Assembly (NCBI RefSeq): GCF_900109705.1
Contig: NZ_FOAI01000010.1
Span: 1-64,000 of the forward strand
From: Roseivivax marinus
GTDB lineage: Bacteria; Pseudomonadota; Alphaproteobacteria; Rhodobacterales; Rhodobacteraceae
Reading direction: 5' to 3'
Length of the DNA stretch: 64,000 bases
Below are positions 29,801-37,589 of this stretch, in pieces; position 1 is the stretch's first letter; the number at the start of each line of letters is the position of its first letter. The notes below the pieces were generated by a model, which saw nothing but the letters and a program-made list of their open reading frames with translations, made no database searches and had not been told where the DNA came from. Position numbers and translations under genes: made by a program.

Positions 29801-30727
29801 GCCTCGCAATACACCTACGCCATGTTCGAGGAGTTCATCGCCCGTGCCGACGCCGCCGGCACAGAGTTCGTCACCGGCGAGGACCTCGCGCAGCGGATCG
29901 CGACGTTCGAGGACAGTGCCCTCACCGTCAGCCGCGCGGGCGACGTCATCACCGCGACGGTGGACGCCGCCGGGCCGGCCACGGGCCGCTTCGCCCTGAA
30001 CGTGGGCGAGCAGGTCTCCTCGGTCGCCAATTGGTATGCCTGGGACGGCGAGAAGGTCTTCCTCGACCGTGACGGCGGCACCTTCGAGATCGCGGTGGGC
30101 GAACCCGTCGCCGACGTCACCCGCCTGTCGGCGCTGCCCGACCGGGCCGAGCTGATTTCGGTTTCGGGCGACGGCCGGGCGCTGCGTGCCACCTTCGAAG
30201 GCGCGGGCACAGCGAGCATCCAGCTCGGACCGGACTGGGGCCGCGACAACGTGGTGATCCGCGGCGTCGACGGCGGCACCAACTGGACCGGCACCGGGCT
30301 CGACGTGATCCTGACCGGGGCGACGACATCGCTGTCGGTGGACTACGTGGGCAAGAACACCCGCGGCACCTCCGCCGCCGAGGTGATGATCGGCGGATCC
30401 GAGGGCGATCTCCTCGCCGGCCGTGGCGGCGCCGACGTGATGGTGGGCGGCGCGGGCGCGGACGACTTCGTCTTCCGTCCCGGCACGCGCGGCGCCACGG
30501 TGCTCGACTTCGAGCCGAACAGCGACGACCTGATCTTCGAATACAGTCTCTATTCCGGCTACCACCCGTGGATACGCGAGATCGACCTGGTGAACTCTTT
30601 TGTCGATTATGACGGCGGCACCCGGTTGATGGCGGGCAACGACGTGGTGCTGACGCTCGAAGGCGTCTCCCGCGCCCAGCTCGATACGCTGGACGTCGAC
30701 ATCGACTTCACCTTCTTCCTTTCCTGA
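26819..30727 (+). CDS. Secreted PelA/Agd3-like polysaccharide deacetylase with RTX tail
   Basis: A 1302-residue modular protein. Three tandem modules of about 150 residues (about 8-160, 170-320, 334-483), each with a WLDTDL..ATGY-like core and a FLPNDY-like end, resemble CBM9-type carbohydrate-binding domains. A Rossmann/glutamine-amidotransferase-like domain follows (about 495-720), then a NodB-like deacetylase fold with a candidate metal Asp in RNDMD (near 740), the metal His pair in GSHSYTHP (near 813-817) and FPWHDYGP (near 978). A beta-sandwich comes next (about 1020-1180). Last are glycine/aspartate-rich RTX-like repeats (about 1190-1240) and a hydrophobic C-terminus ending FFLS. No Sec signal peptide is seen, so type I secretion through the C-terminus is likely. 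ATG at 26819 has GGAG eight bases upstream. Confidence 0.8.
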   Translation: MPAQIGSKTVDGSLSDWDGVSPLFRSADPGQFALWGETDDAGAILAVGGSLPVGGTTTFWLDTDLNPATGYRIWGFAGGAEYNVEIGADGSATLYSGGPGQTFVADLEVARSADKTALEIALPRDVLPFGTQLRVLADVNNTVFLPNDYSNISLIAGPADIAPVPPVAAGEITLDGDLGDWAGTDPLFTAAGGETIRGTVSGGSLAIALEAPVRIGGSTTVWLDTDLDRGTGFQIFGFTGGAEYNVEIASDGSAALYTGGAGQTFVADLDVRMNADGTVAEIAVPTGLAGIGDAVRFYADINNQVFLPNDFANVDLVAGTVSAPEQPTGPVPFGTYTIDGAIGDFGADELLFTAGNGARLYGDVIAEGGVFAVSAPGGVGATTTIWLDTDLDRATGYQVFGSTVGAEYNIEIGADGSAALYQGGAGQTLVAPLDARSSADGTTIEVALPRGLAALGDEVRVFADVNNQTFLPGDYATGNLIAGTPALPATAPDLRVGIVYSETTAQNWFNLTNYGQLVMSAQNQAMQAGIPFDLLGEADLTDAAKLAQYDALVFPGFANVPAADVDAIARALDIAARAGTGLIAAGNFMTNDETGAALPGNSYARMQALLGVTLDGFGTTQGIDVIARGGANPILDDYVAGATVDSYETLTAYQHFRDVTGSGEVLFDQRATLNGVTTTEEAAIATTVNGGRNVHFATDAVIGNSNILHEAIDWVAKDDAGTADVGLSLSRNESLFYSRNDMDLSQEYYDVVVQNPGVYDVLLPILEDWKARYDFVGSYYVNVGANPPDLQTDWTISRPYYQRLLDMGNEIGSHSYTHPDDTNLLMPDNAAILDLAARVVPGAAGSVLPWQLTVVEQALLANSFRFQFETSKLMIEQQLGIDVTGAAVPGAPESLATSREIIRFYDYMSGGYAGEGAGYPGAFGYLTPDLQDSVYLAPNMSFDFSLIQFQNRTPAEALAIWNAEFTDIVTNGETPIVAFPWHDYGPTEWSFDNQASQYTYAMFEEFIARADAAGTEFVTGEDLAQRIATFEDSALTVSRAGDVITATVDAAGPATGRFALNVGEQVSSVANWYAWDGEKVFLDRDGGTFEIAVGEPVADVTRLSALPDRAELISVSGDGRALRATFEGAGTASIQLGPDWGRDNVVIRGVDGGTNWTGTGLDVILTGATTSLSVDYVGKNTRGTSAAEVMIGGSEGDLLAGRGGADVMVGGAGADDFVFRPGTRGATVLDFEPNSDDLIFEYSLYSGYHPWIREIDLVNSFVDYDGGTRLMAGNDVVLTLEGVSRAQLDTLDVDIDFTFFLS

Positions 30728-30754
30728 CCGCACAGAATGACGGGGACCCCGACG

Positions 30755-31885
30755 ATGAAGGGACGTATTCTCGCGACCGGCGGCGCCGGCTACATTGGAT
30801 CGCACACCTGCGTGGAGCTGCTGAGGGCCGGCCACTCGGTGGTGATCCTCGACAACTTCGAGAACTCCGACCGCGAGGTCGCGGCGCGGATACCCGCCAT
30901 CGCGCCCGGTGACGTGCGCCTTGTCGAGGGGGACGTGCGCGACGCCCTTCTCGTGGCCGACGTGCTGACCCAGCACGACTGCGACGCCGTGATCCACTTT
31001 GCCGGCAAGAAGGCGGTGGGCGAGTCCGTGGCCGACCCGTTGCTGTACTACCACGACAACCTCTCGGGCGCGGTGTCCGTGCTGTCGGCGATGCGCTCGG
31101 TCGGCTGCGACAGGCTGGTGTTCTCCTCGTCGGCGACGGTCTACGGTGCCGCCAAGGTGCTGCCGATCCCCGAGACGGCGCCGACCTCGATCTCGAACCC
31201 CTACGGGCGCACGAAGCTGATGACCGAAGAGATCATCGACGACACCGCCGCCGCGATGCCGGACTTCCGGGCGCTGTCGCTGCGCTATTTCAACCCGGTT
31301 GGCGCCCATCCCTCGGCCCTGATCGGGGAGAACCCGCGCGGCGTGCCGAACAACCTCTTTCCCTACATCGCACAGACCGCGGCCGGGCTGCGCGACGCGG
31401 TGCAGGTCTACGGCTCTGACTACGACACGGCGGACGGTACCGGCAGCCGCGACTATATCCACGTGGTCGACCTCGCCCGCGGCCATGTCGCCGCGGTCGA
31501 GCATCTGCTGTCGGACGGCGCGAACGTGCTGCCGCACCGGCGGGTGAACCTCGGAACGGGAACCGGCGCCACCGTGCTGCAGGTGATCCGGGCCTTCTCC
31601 GAAGCCTGCGGCTTCGATGTGCCCTACCGCCTCGTGCCCCGGCGTCCGGGCGATGCCGCGGCGTCGCTTGCGGATCCGTCGCTGGCCCGGTCGCTCTTCG
31701 GCTGGACCCCGTCGTTCGGGCTGGCCGAGATGTGCCGGGACCACTGGCGGTTCCAGTCGGCCGCGACGGCACAGCGCGACGTCGGGCTTCTCGGCCTCGT
31801 GGCCGCGCAGAACCGCCGCTTCGGCCGCGCGGTCGAGGACCTGGCCGGGCTACGCCCGATCAACCTCGGCGGCGCGCTGGTGTGA
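30755..31885 (+). CDS. galE: UDP-glucose/UDP-GlcNAc 4-epimerase (GalE/PelX-like)
   Basis: A 376-residue short-chain dehydrogenase/reductase-fold epimerase: NAD-binding GGAGYIGSHT at the N-terminus, catalytic Ser in FSSSATVYG and the YxxxK pair in SNPYGRTKLM, plus RYFNPVGAHPS and GSRDYIHVVDL typical of GalE. About 40 extra residues at the C-terminus (after HWRF) are unusual and unassigned. In pel loci a UDP-GlcNAc C4-epimerase (PelX) makes the UDP-GalNAc precursor, and the surrounding genes make this the likely role. The ATG at 30755 has GGGGA upstream. The ATG at 30737 is an alternative. The stop overlaps the next GTG start. Confidence 0.9.
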   Translation: MKGRILATGGAGYIGSHTCVELLRAGHSVVILDNFENSDREVAARIPAIAPGDVRLVEGDVRDALLVADVLTQHDCDAVIHFAGKKAVGESVADPLLYYHDNLSGAVSVLSAMRSVGCDRLVFSSSATVYGAAKVLPIPETAPTSISNPYGRTKLMTEEIIDDTAAAMPDFRALSLRYFNPVGAHPSALIGENPRGVPNNLFPYIAQTAAGLRDAVQVYGSDYDTADGTGSRDYIHVVDLARGHVAAVEHLLSDGANVLPHRRVNLGTGTGATVLQVIRAFSEACGFDVPYRLVPRRPGDAAASLADPSLARSLFGWTPSFGLAEMCRDHWRFQSAATAQRDVGLLGLVAAQNRRFGRAVEDLAGLRPINLGGALV

Positions 31886-32832
31886 TCCGGGCGGCGCGGT
31901 TCGTGGGGGCGGCGCTCATGACGCTTGGGGCGACGGCCGCCTCGGCGGAGTGCGATGGCGGACGCGCCACCCGCATTGCCGCCGCGCTCGAGGACGGCTT
32001 CGGCGTGCAGTACTGGGGCGAGGGCTACGACGCCGACACGCTCGCCGCCGCGCCGCACGGTCTGCTGATCGTGGAGGCCGCGCGCATAGGAGCGCCCGAC
32101 AGTGCCGATGGACACGAGGTCCTCTTCACGCCCGACGAGATGCGCCGGATCAACCATGACGGGGCGCGCCCGGTTCTGGTCTATCTCAACCTGACCGAGG
32201 TCGAGCCTTGGCGTGACTACTGGCCGGGCGATGGTTCGACACCCGTCTGGGTCGGCCCGGAGACCGCGTCAGGCGACAAGCTTGCCGCGTTCTGGCGCCC
32301 CGAGTGGGAGGCGCTCCTGCGCGACCGTGTGCGCCGTTTGCTGGCGACGTGGGCCAACGGGCTGTTCCTCGACGATGCGCTGAACTACTTCGCCGCCGGC
32401 AGCATGGCGCCCGGTGGCTCCGGCGCGCCCGCCGATGTGCCCGGTGCCGCGCGGACTCTGATGGCGCTGGTGCAGTCCGTGGCGTCGGAAGCCCGAAAGA
32501 TCGACTGCGACGCCCTGATCGTGATGAACAACGGCGTGTTCCTCGGCCGCGACGCCGGTCCGGCCTCCGCGGGAGCGTTCCGTGCGGTCACGGACGCGGT
32601 AGACGGTATCCTGGTGGAGGACGCGCTGGGCGGCGCCGACCATCCCGATCTTCATGCCGCGCTGACCGAGGACTGGAGCGTCGCGGGCGTGCCGATCCTG
32701 ACGATCGACTACGCCGGGGCGGACGCCGCCGCTGCGCTGGCGGACCGTGCCCGGCGCCGTGGCTATCGACCCTATATCGCGCCGAACGGCGCCTTTTCAC
32801 AGCTTTTCCCGTCGCGTCCGCTTACGCCGTAG
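31882..32832 (+). CDS. Secreted GH114-type endo-alpha-1,4-polygalactosaminidase
   Basis: A 316-residue exported TIM-barrel glycosidase. A signal peptide is present (about 1-22, cut near ASA-EC), followed by barrel strands such as HGLLIVEA, RPVLVYLNLTEVEPWRDYW and WANGLFLDDALNYF. The Asp pair of FLDD is the probable catalytic site, and VPILTIDYAG is close to the C-terminus. The fold and motifs match GH114 and the related hydrolase domain of PelA, which cleave GalNAc/GalN-containing polymers. The GTG start at 31882 overlaps the galE stop (GTGA). It most likely trims or releases the polymer made by the adjacent pel-like genes. Confidence 0.82.
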   Translation: MIRAARFVGAALMTLGATAASAECDGGRATRIAAALEDGFGVQYWGEGYDADTLAAAPHGLLIVEAARIGAPDSADGHEVLFTPDEMRRINHDGARPVLVYLNLTEVEPWRDYWPGDGSTPVWVGPETASGDKLAAFWRPEWEALLRDRVRRLLATWANGLFLDDALNYFAAGSMAPGGSGAPADVPGAARTLMALVQSVASEARKIDCDALIVMNNGVFLGRDAGPASAGAFRAVTDAVDGILVEDALGGADHPDLHAALTEDWSVAGVPILTIDYAGADAAAALADRARRRGYRPYIAPNGAFSQLFPSRPLTP

Positions 32833-32923
32833 CGACTGCGGATCCGGTGGGATGCGCGGTCGTCGAGCCCGCCGCGTCGTTCACCTTCGACTCCTCGGCG
32901 CCGTGCCCAGCGACCGCCCAGGC

Positions 32924-34177
32924 TTACCCGTCGAACATCGCCGCGACGGCGGGATCGCGGGCGGCCATGGCGCGCAACCGTTCCAGATAGCCCGTCCCGT
33001 CGAGATCCTCGGCCACGATCCGCCAGAGCGCGGGATCCGCGCCGTTCCGCGCGGCGCGCTCCAAGGCCGCGAAGGCGCGGTCCGGGCGTTGGCGCCAGGC
33101 GGCCCAGGCGGCGTCCACCAGGGGTGCTTCGGACAGCCGCGCCTCTGTCAGGAGCGCGCGCCACGGGAGGAGGCCCTGCGCGCCGTCGTAGCGCACGAAG
33201 GGAAGCAGTGCGGCGGCAGGTGCGGTATCGGGCGCGCGGCGCAGAAGGCTTTCGAGCGCGCCCAGATCCCCGCTCCGCTCGGCATAGGCCGTGACCGCGC
33301 GCCACGTCGAAGCGTCAGGGGCGCCGCGCGCCTCCAGCCACGGTCGCAAGAGCGGTCGGGCCGCGCCGTATGCCCCGGCCTCGGCCAGCGCGGTGACAAG
33401 GATCGCGCGCGCGGCGGGGCGACGTGCGATGACCTCGGCGGCGACGGGCGCGGCCCTCTGCGGAACGAGAGCAAGCCCTGATGCGAGGCTGCGCGCCAAG
33501 ACGGCGGCGTCCGAGCGGCCCAGCCAAGCCTCTGCTGCCGCGATCAGAACGGAGTCTCGTCCGGAAGTCAGCGCCAGAGCGGTCGCCCGTTCGACCAGGG
33601 CCGGGCTCTCGGGTCCGCCAAGCGCGGCCGCGGCCACGGCGTCGTCCAACGCGCTTTCGGCATCCAGCTGCGCCAGGAGATCGACCCGACGCAGGCGTTC
33701 GGCACCCGAGAGCTCGACGAGCGGGGTGGCCGTCAGCAACAGACGCTCGGCCTCGGTGTCGCCAGCGCGCCGGAGCAGCAGCCCGAGCCGGGCGCGCACC
33801 TCGGGGTCCGACGCGAGCGCGTGGGCGTTCGCGAGTTTGCCGGCCGCGGCGGCGGTGTCTCCACGGCGAAGGGCCAGATCCGCGCGCGCAACGGGGATCG
33901 CGGCAGCTTCAGGCGTGCGATCGGCCAGTTGGGCAAGCAGGGTGTCGGCGCGCAGCGTGTCGCCGGCCTCGGCGGCGAGTGCTGCCTGTCGGAAGGCGAG
34001 TTGTGGCGCCAACGGTCCGTCCATCGCATCCAGACGCGCAAGCGCCTCGGCCGGAGGCAGCGCCGCAATGTCGGCCTCGGTGCCGAGGTTCGGATCCGGG
34101 CGCAGCCACAGTGCCGCCGCACCGAACGCCAGCGTCAGCGCGCCGAGCGCCAGAAGGACCTCTCTCCATCGGATCAT
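32924..34177 (-). CDS. Membrane-anchored periplasmic TPR protein (PelB N-terminal-like)
   Basis: A 417-residue protein with one N-terminal TM helix (about 6-24) and then repeated Ala/Leu/Arg-rich helical pairs to the end, in the pattern of TPR or TPR-like superhelices. It has no beta-barrel C-terminus. In Pseudomonas the pel outer-membrane protein PelB has the same start (TM plus TPR) but continues into a porin. Here only the TPR half exists and an OPX protein is encoded nearby. It is coupled to the preceding gene by an ATGA overlap. I infer a periplasmic scaffold that recruits the modification enzymes, by analogy with PelB. Confidence 0.65.
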   Translation of the reverse strand: MIRWREVLLALGALTLAFGAAALWLRPDPNLGTEADIAALPPAEALARLDAMDGPLAPQLAFRQAALAAEAGDTLRADTLLAQLADRTPEAAAIPVARADLALRRGDTAAAAGKLANAHALASDPEVRARLGLLLRRAGDTEAERLLLTATPLVELSGAERLRRVDLLAQLDAESALDDAVAAAALGGPESPALVERATALALTSGRDSVLIAAAEAWLGRSDAAVLARSLASGLALVPQRAAPVAAEVIARRPAARAILVTALAEAGAYGAARPLLRPWLEARGAPDASTWRAVTAYAERSGDLGALESLLRRAPDTAPAAALLPFVRYDGAQGLLPWRALLTEARLSEAPLVDAAWAAWRQRPDRAFAALERAARNGADPALWRIVAEDLDGTGYLERLRAMAARDPAVAAMFDG

Positions 34178-36006
34178 TCAGCACACCCGGCGTCGATTTC
34201 GAGCGTCACCGGGGCCGCCCGGCTGTCCGGCACATCGACCTGCCAGCCGTTCTCGTCCCGCTCCATTGGAACCGGTGCGCCGTCGATCCGGGCCCGTGGT
34301 GCCTCGCCTGCTATGGACCACCGCGTGGATCCCGGTGCCGAGCCGGAGATCGTAACGACTACGGCGCAGGCGGTGCGGCGCAGGTCGGACAGCCGCGGCC
34401 CGGCCTCGATCAAGGAGATGTCGCCGGGGGTGAAACGCGCGGCTGCGCTGTCCCGGCTCTCCGCGAGGGAGATCACCGCCCCAGTGGACGCCGGGTCCAG
34501 TGCCAGGAACAGCGACGCGCCGAAGCGACGTGCGCCCAGAACACCGGTGCTGTCGGAAAGATCGAGCGCCAGGGTCCCCGCGTCATCGATGCGCAGCGTC
34601 CCCGGGCCGCCCGGTCGGGTCACGCGCCAGCGCAGGGGTCCTTCGGGAAGGATCCGGGTATCGCGCGTGGTCTGGAGCCATTCGCCGTAGGAGGTCGCGT
34701 CCATCGGCGTCCGCTCGGGTCCGGTCGTCTGCGCCAGTGCCGAAGAGGCGCCCGAGCGCCCGGGAAAGGTCAGAAAGTCCGACGCCCTCACCAGCAGAAC
34801 GTCCGGCGCGACGGGCGTGGGCGCGGCGGTATCGGTCACCGTAGCGGCCCGGGTGTGCAGCCCGGTCGGATCGGCGAAGCCCGGGGGACCGGCGAGAGGG
34901 CGCACCTCGAGAGCATCGAGGCGGGGCGGGGCGTCCCACGGCGTTGTTGCCGGGCTGCCGACCCGTAGGCGGGGCGTGTCGGGATCGCCGAGCCAACCGC
35001 CCTCGGACAATGGCAGGGTCCAGACGCCGGGCAAAGCCGACAGCGTGCCGGCGGCCTCCTGCGCCGCCGAGCCGGCGGGGCCGTCCGCCTGCAGCGCGCC
35101 GGGCGCCGGCCACGCGAAGCTCAGCGGGGCTCCGTTGGCCGCGGCAGCCCAGTCGGCGGCGAGGTCATGCGCCGGCTGGCCGAGCGAGGACAGCCCCGTG
35201 GCTGCGCCGCGCCGCGTCCAGCCGTCGGGGTCGAGAATGGCCAGCCCGATGCGGCGTCCCTGCGCCACGGACAGGTCCGGAACCGGATGCGGTCCCGCTG
35301 GCGCCAGGCGCGAGAACAGCGAGTCCGGATCAGCCAGCCACAGAAGGGCGCCGCGCCCGTCCGCCGCGCGCACGATACGGTCCGACACCCAAGTCCGGGT
35401 CCCCGTCTCGAACCCCAGTGCGCGGGGCAGGCCGTCCGGTCCGCGCAGGGTGGCGAGGGGTGTGGCCCCAGGTGGCAGGCGCGGGGCATCGACCGGTCCG
35501 GGCGGCACCGAGAGCGGCGCGTCCGCACCCAGCCAGCGGGCCTGCACGGTCAGGCTGCGTGCCGCGCCGTCGTGTAGGATCGTCGCGCGGCGGCCGTCCG
35601 TGCCCAACCGCTGCCACAAAGCCGGACCGCCGGCATCGCCCAGGACCAGCGTCGGCAGCGCCGCGCCGCACGCGGCCTCGTTCGCGTTCATCCATTCGGC
35701 CAATACGTCCGGACGTGGCACCGGTCCGTCGAACCAGCTGAGAACGCCCGCGATCCGGGTCATGTCTAGGTCATCGGGCAAGGATGCCGCCGCATCGATA
35801 TACAACGGTGTGAGACCCAGCCGCGCCAGCGTCGGGCCGGCCAGCGTTGCGATGCGTCCCGCGGCGGGGTCGGGCTCGGCCCTGCGGTCGACCAGCGCGA
35901 TCACATGGTCGGGCAATGCATCGGCCCCGTCGCAGAGCGCGAGCGCGGCTCCGGGCAGGGTCACCATCGCGGCCAGCAGCCCGAGGCACAGCCGAAAGAG
36001 CGGCAT
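34174..36006 (-). CDS. Periplasmic PelA-like protein, probably degenerate deacetylase
   Basis: A 610-residue exported protein: signal peptide (about 1-23), a Rossmann-like domain (about 30-160, with IAGVLSWFDGPVPRPD), a middle domain containing RIGLAILDPDGW that recalls the IDGDGF-type metal motif of PelA deacetylases, and a C-terminal beta-rich region. The metal-binding H-x3-H pair of the deacetylase family is not found, so catalytic activity is doubtful. It lacks a glycosidase domain. Coupled to the TPR protein gene and divergent from the OPX gene, with 146 bp between starts. The PelA relationship is inference from domain order and context, and another function is possible. Confidence 0.5.
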   Translation of the reverse strand: MPLFRLCLGLLAAMVTLPGAALALCDGADALPDHVIALVDRRAEPDPAAGRIATLAGPTLARLGLTPLYIDAAASLPDDLDMTRIAGVLSWFDGPVPRPDVLAEWMNANEAACGAALPTLVLGDAGGPALWQRLGTDGRRATILHDGAARSLTVQARWLGADAPLSVPPGPVDAPRLPPGATPLATLRGPDGLPRALGFETGTRTWVSDRIVRAADGRGALLWLADPDSLFSRLAPAGPHPVPDLSVAQGRRIGLAILDPDGWTRRGAATGLSSLGQPAHDLAADWAAAANGAPLSFAWPAPGALQADGPAGSAAQEAAGTLSALPGVWTLPLSEGGWLGDPDTPRLRVGSPATTPWDAPPRLDALEVRPLAGPPGFADPTGLHTRAATVTDTAAPTPVAPDVLLVRASDFLTFPGRSGASSALAQTTGPERTPMDATSYGEWLQTTRDTRILPEGPLRWRVTRPGGPGTLRIDDAGTLALDLSDSTGVLGARRFGASLFLALDPASTGAVISLAESRDSAAARFTPGDISLIEAGPRLSDLRRTACAVVVTISGSAPGSTRWSIAGEAPRARIDGAPVPMERDENGWQVDVPDSRAAPVTLEIDAGCAE

Positions 36007-36052
36007 ATCTACACCTTTCGGATGATGCGTCGGGAGCGGCTCCTCCGAACGC

Positions 36053-36098
36053 GCACCCTATGGAGGATTGTGAAAAATTTGGGGCAATAATAGGGTGC
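36053..36098. promoter_or_regulatory. 9-bp inverted repeat in the divergent promoter region
   Basis: GCACCCTAT at 36053-36061 and its exact reverse complement ATAGGGTGC at 36090-36098, separated by 28 mostly AT-rich bases, lie between the divergent PelA-like and OPX genes. It is well placed to bind a regulator of both transcription units. The binding factor is unknown. Confidence 0.5.
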
Positions 36099-36152
36099 CA
36101 AGCGTTCATTGCGAAGGCCGTGGGGGCGAGTCTTCGGATCGAAAGGAATGCC

Positions 36153-37589
36153 ATGCTTGGCGCAACGCTGTCCAAGGCCGCCGTGGGTCTCATCGCGCTT
36201 CTCGCCATCGTCGGCGCGGAGAAGCTGCCGATGCTCGCCGGAACGATGCCCGCGGGCGCGCAGCCCGTGGTCAGGCCGGCGGCGCCCGCCACGACGCAGG
36301 CCACGGGGCCCGAACGACTTGCCTTCGCCGGTGCAGTGTCGCCGCGTGTGACATCGGACGCTCTTCCCCGTCAGCCGGGGCTTTTCGGATCTGCTACAGC
36401 GCGCTGCGAGGACGGGGCGGCAGAGGCCGACCGCGCGCGGATCGGAGACCGCATCGCCCTGCGGGTCTTCGAGGATGCGGCCGACGGCGCCGAGCGGTTC
36501 GAGCGACGCGACCTTTCGGGCACATTCCCGGTCGAGGCCGGCGGCGACATCGCCATGCCGGGTCTCGGGCGCATCGCCGCGATCGGCCAGCCTCTGGCCT
36601 GCCTCGAAGGACCGGTCTCGGCGGCGCTGGGCGACGAGATGGGCCTGTCGGCCACCGTCACCGCCTCCTTCGCGGCGCGTCCGCCGGTTCTCGTGCAGGG
36701 CGCCGTGATCGCGCCGGGCAGCTACGACTACACGCCGGGCCTGACCGTGAGCGCGGTAATCGCCAAGGCCGGGGCCAGCTCGGGCGGGGCCGCGGACACC
36801 GCGTTGCGTCGTACGCTGGCCGCGCGTCGCGACGAGCTGCGGGCGCTGCGGGCGGGCCTGGTTCTGGAACATGCGCGGCTGGCGGCGCAGCGGGCGGGTG
36901 CGCCGGACCTCGCGCTCGACCCCACCGACCGGCGCGCCCTGACCGAGCGTCTCGGCGCCGACCGTATCGAGGGCGAGGAGGCGGTTCTGCGCGCCGCCCT
37001 CGGCTCTCGCGAGATCCGGGCCGAGCGCGACGCGGCGGCCCGTGACGACCTCGACAGCGCGCTGGCCCTCGCCATCGACCGCCGCGACCTGATGCGGGCG
37101 CGCCTCGCCGACCTGACCGCCGAGCGGGACCTCCTGGAGGACGCGCTTGGCACCGACTGCCGCGGGCGCTGTAGTTCCCAGCGGACATTCGACGAGTTGC
37201 GGCTCGACTCGCTCAACGGGCGCCTGGCCGACCTCGAGCTGACCGTGCAGGATGCCGAGACCCGGGTGATCGAGGCCCGTCAGGCCCGGGACCGGCACGA
37301 GCGGGTCGTCGCGCTGGACCACTCCGAGGCAGACCGGACGCTCGCCCTGTCGGTGGCGGAGGCGCTGGCCGATCGCAACGCGCTGGACGCGCAGATCGCG
37401 GCGGTGAACGCGCAGCTGGCCGATCTCGGCGGCGCGCCGGGCGACCGCAGCGTTATCGTCGAGCGCCGCTCGGGGCTGCGGACCGAGACCATCGCGGGCA
37501 CGCCGGACCTGCCGCTCCTGCCCGGCGACCTCGTGACCGTATCGCAGAACGTGGCCGACGCGAGCGTCGCCGGGACGGCGCAGCGATGA
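36153..37589 (+). CDS. OPX-family polysaccharide export protein with long coiled coil (ExoF-like)
   Basis: A 478-residue protein with an N-terminal hydrophobic segment (about 7-22) but no lipobox cysteine, a polysaccharide-export domain (about 92-175, ARIGDRIALRVFEDA, GDIAMPGLGRIAAIG), an SLBB-type domain (about 178-215, VLVQGAVIAPGSYDYTPGLT) and then about 230 residues of Arg/Glu/Ala-rich coiled coil. The layout matches rhizobial ExoF-like exporters more than Wza. It probably forms the outer-membrane or periplasmic conduit for the polymer, replacing PelB porin and PelC. AAAGGA precedes the ATG. The stop overlaps the start of the pelD-like gene. Confidence 0.8.
   Translation: MLGATLSKAAVGLIALLAIVGAEKLPMLAGTMPAGAQPVVRPAAPATTQATGPERLAFAGAVSPRVTSDALPRQPGLFGSATARCEDGAAEADRARIGDRIALRVFEDAADGAERFERRDLSGTFPVEAGGDIAMPGLGRIAAIGQPLACLEGPVSAALGDEMGLSATVTASFAARPPVLVQGAVIAPGSYDYTPGLTVSAVIAKAGASSGGAADTALRRTLAARRDELRALRAGLVLEHARLAAQRAGAPDLALDPTDRRALTERLGADRIEGEEAVLRAALGSREIRAERDAAARDDLDSALALAIDRRDLMRARLADLTAERDLLEDALGTDCRGRCSSQRTFDELRLDSLNGRLADLELTVQDAETRVIEARQARDRHERVVALDHSEADRTLALSVAEALADRNALDAQIAAVNAQLADLGGAPGDRSVIVERRSGLRTETIAGTPDLPLLPGDLVTVSQNVADASVAGTAQR

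Noticed and set aside
27977-31744. 1255-codon open frame on the minus strand
   Set aside because: It lies opposite the deacetylase and galE genes, has a composition typical of antisense frames in GC-rich codon-biased genes, and shows no recognisable domain.
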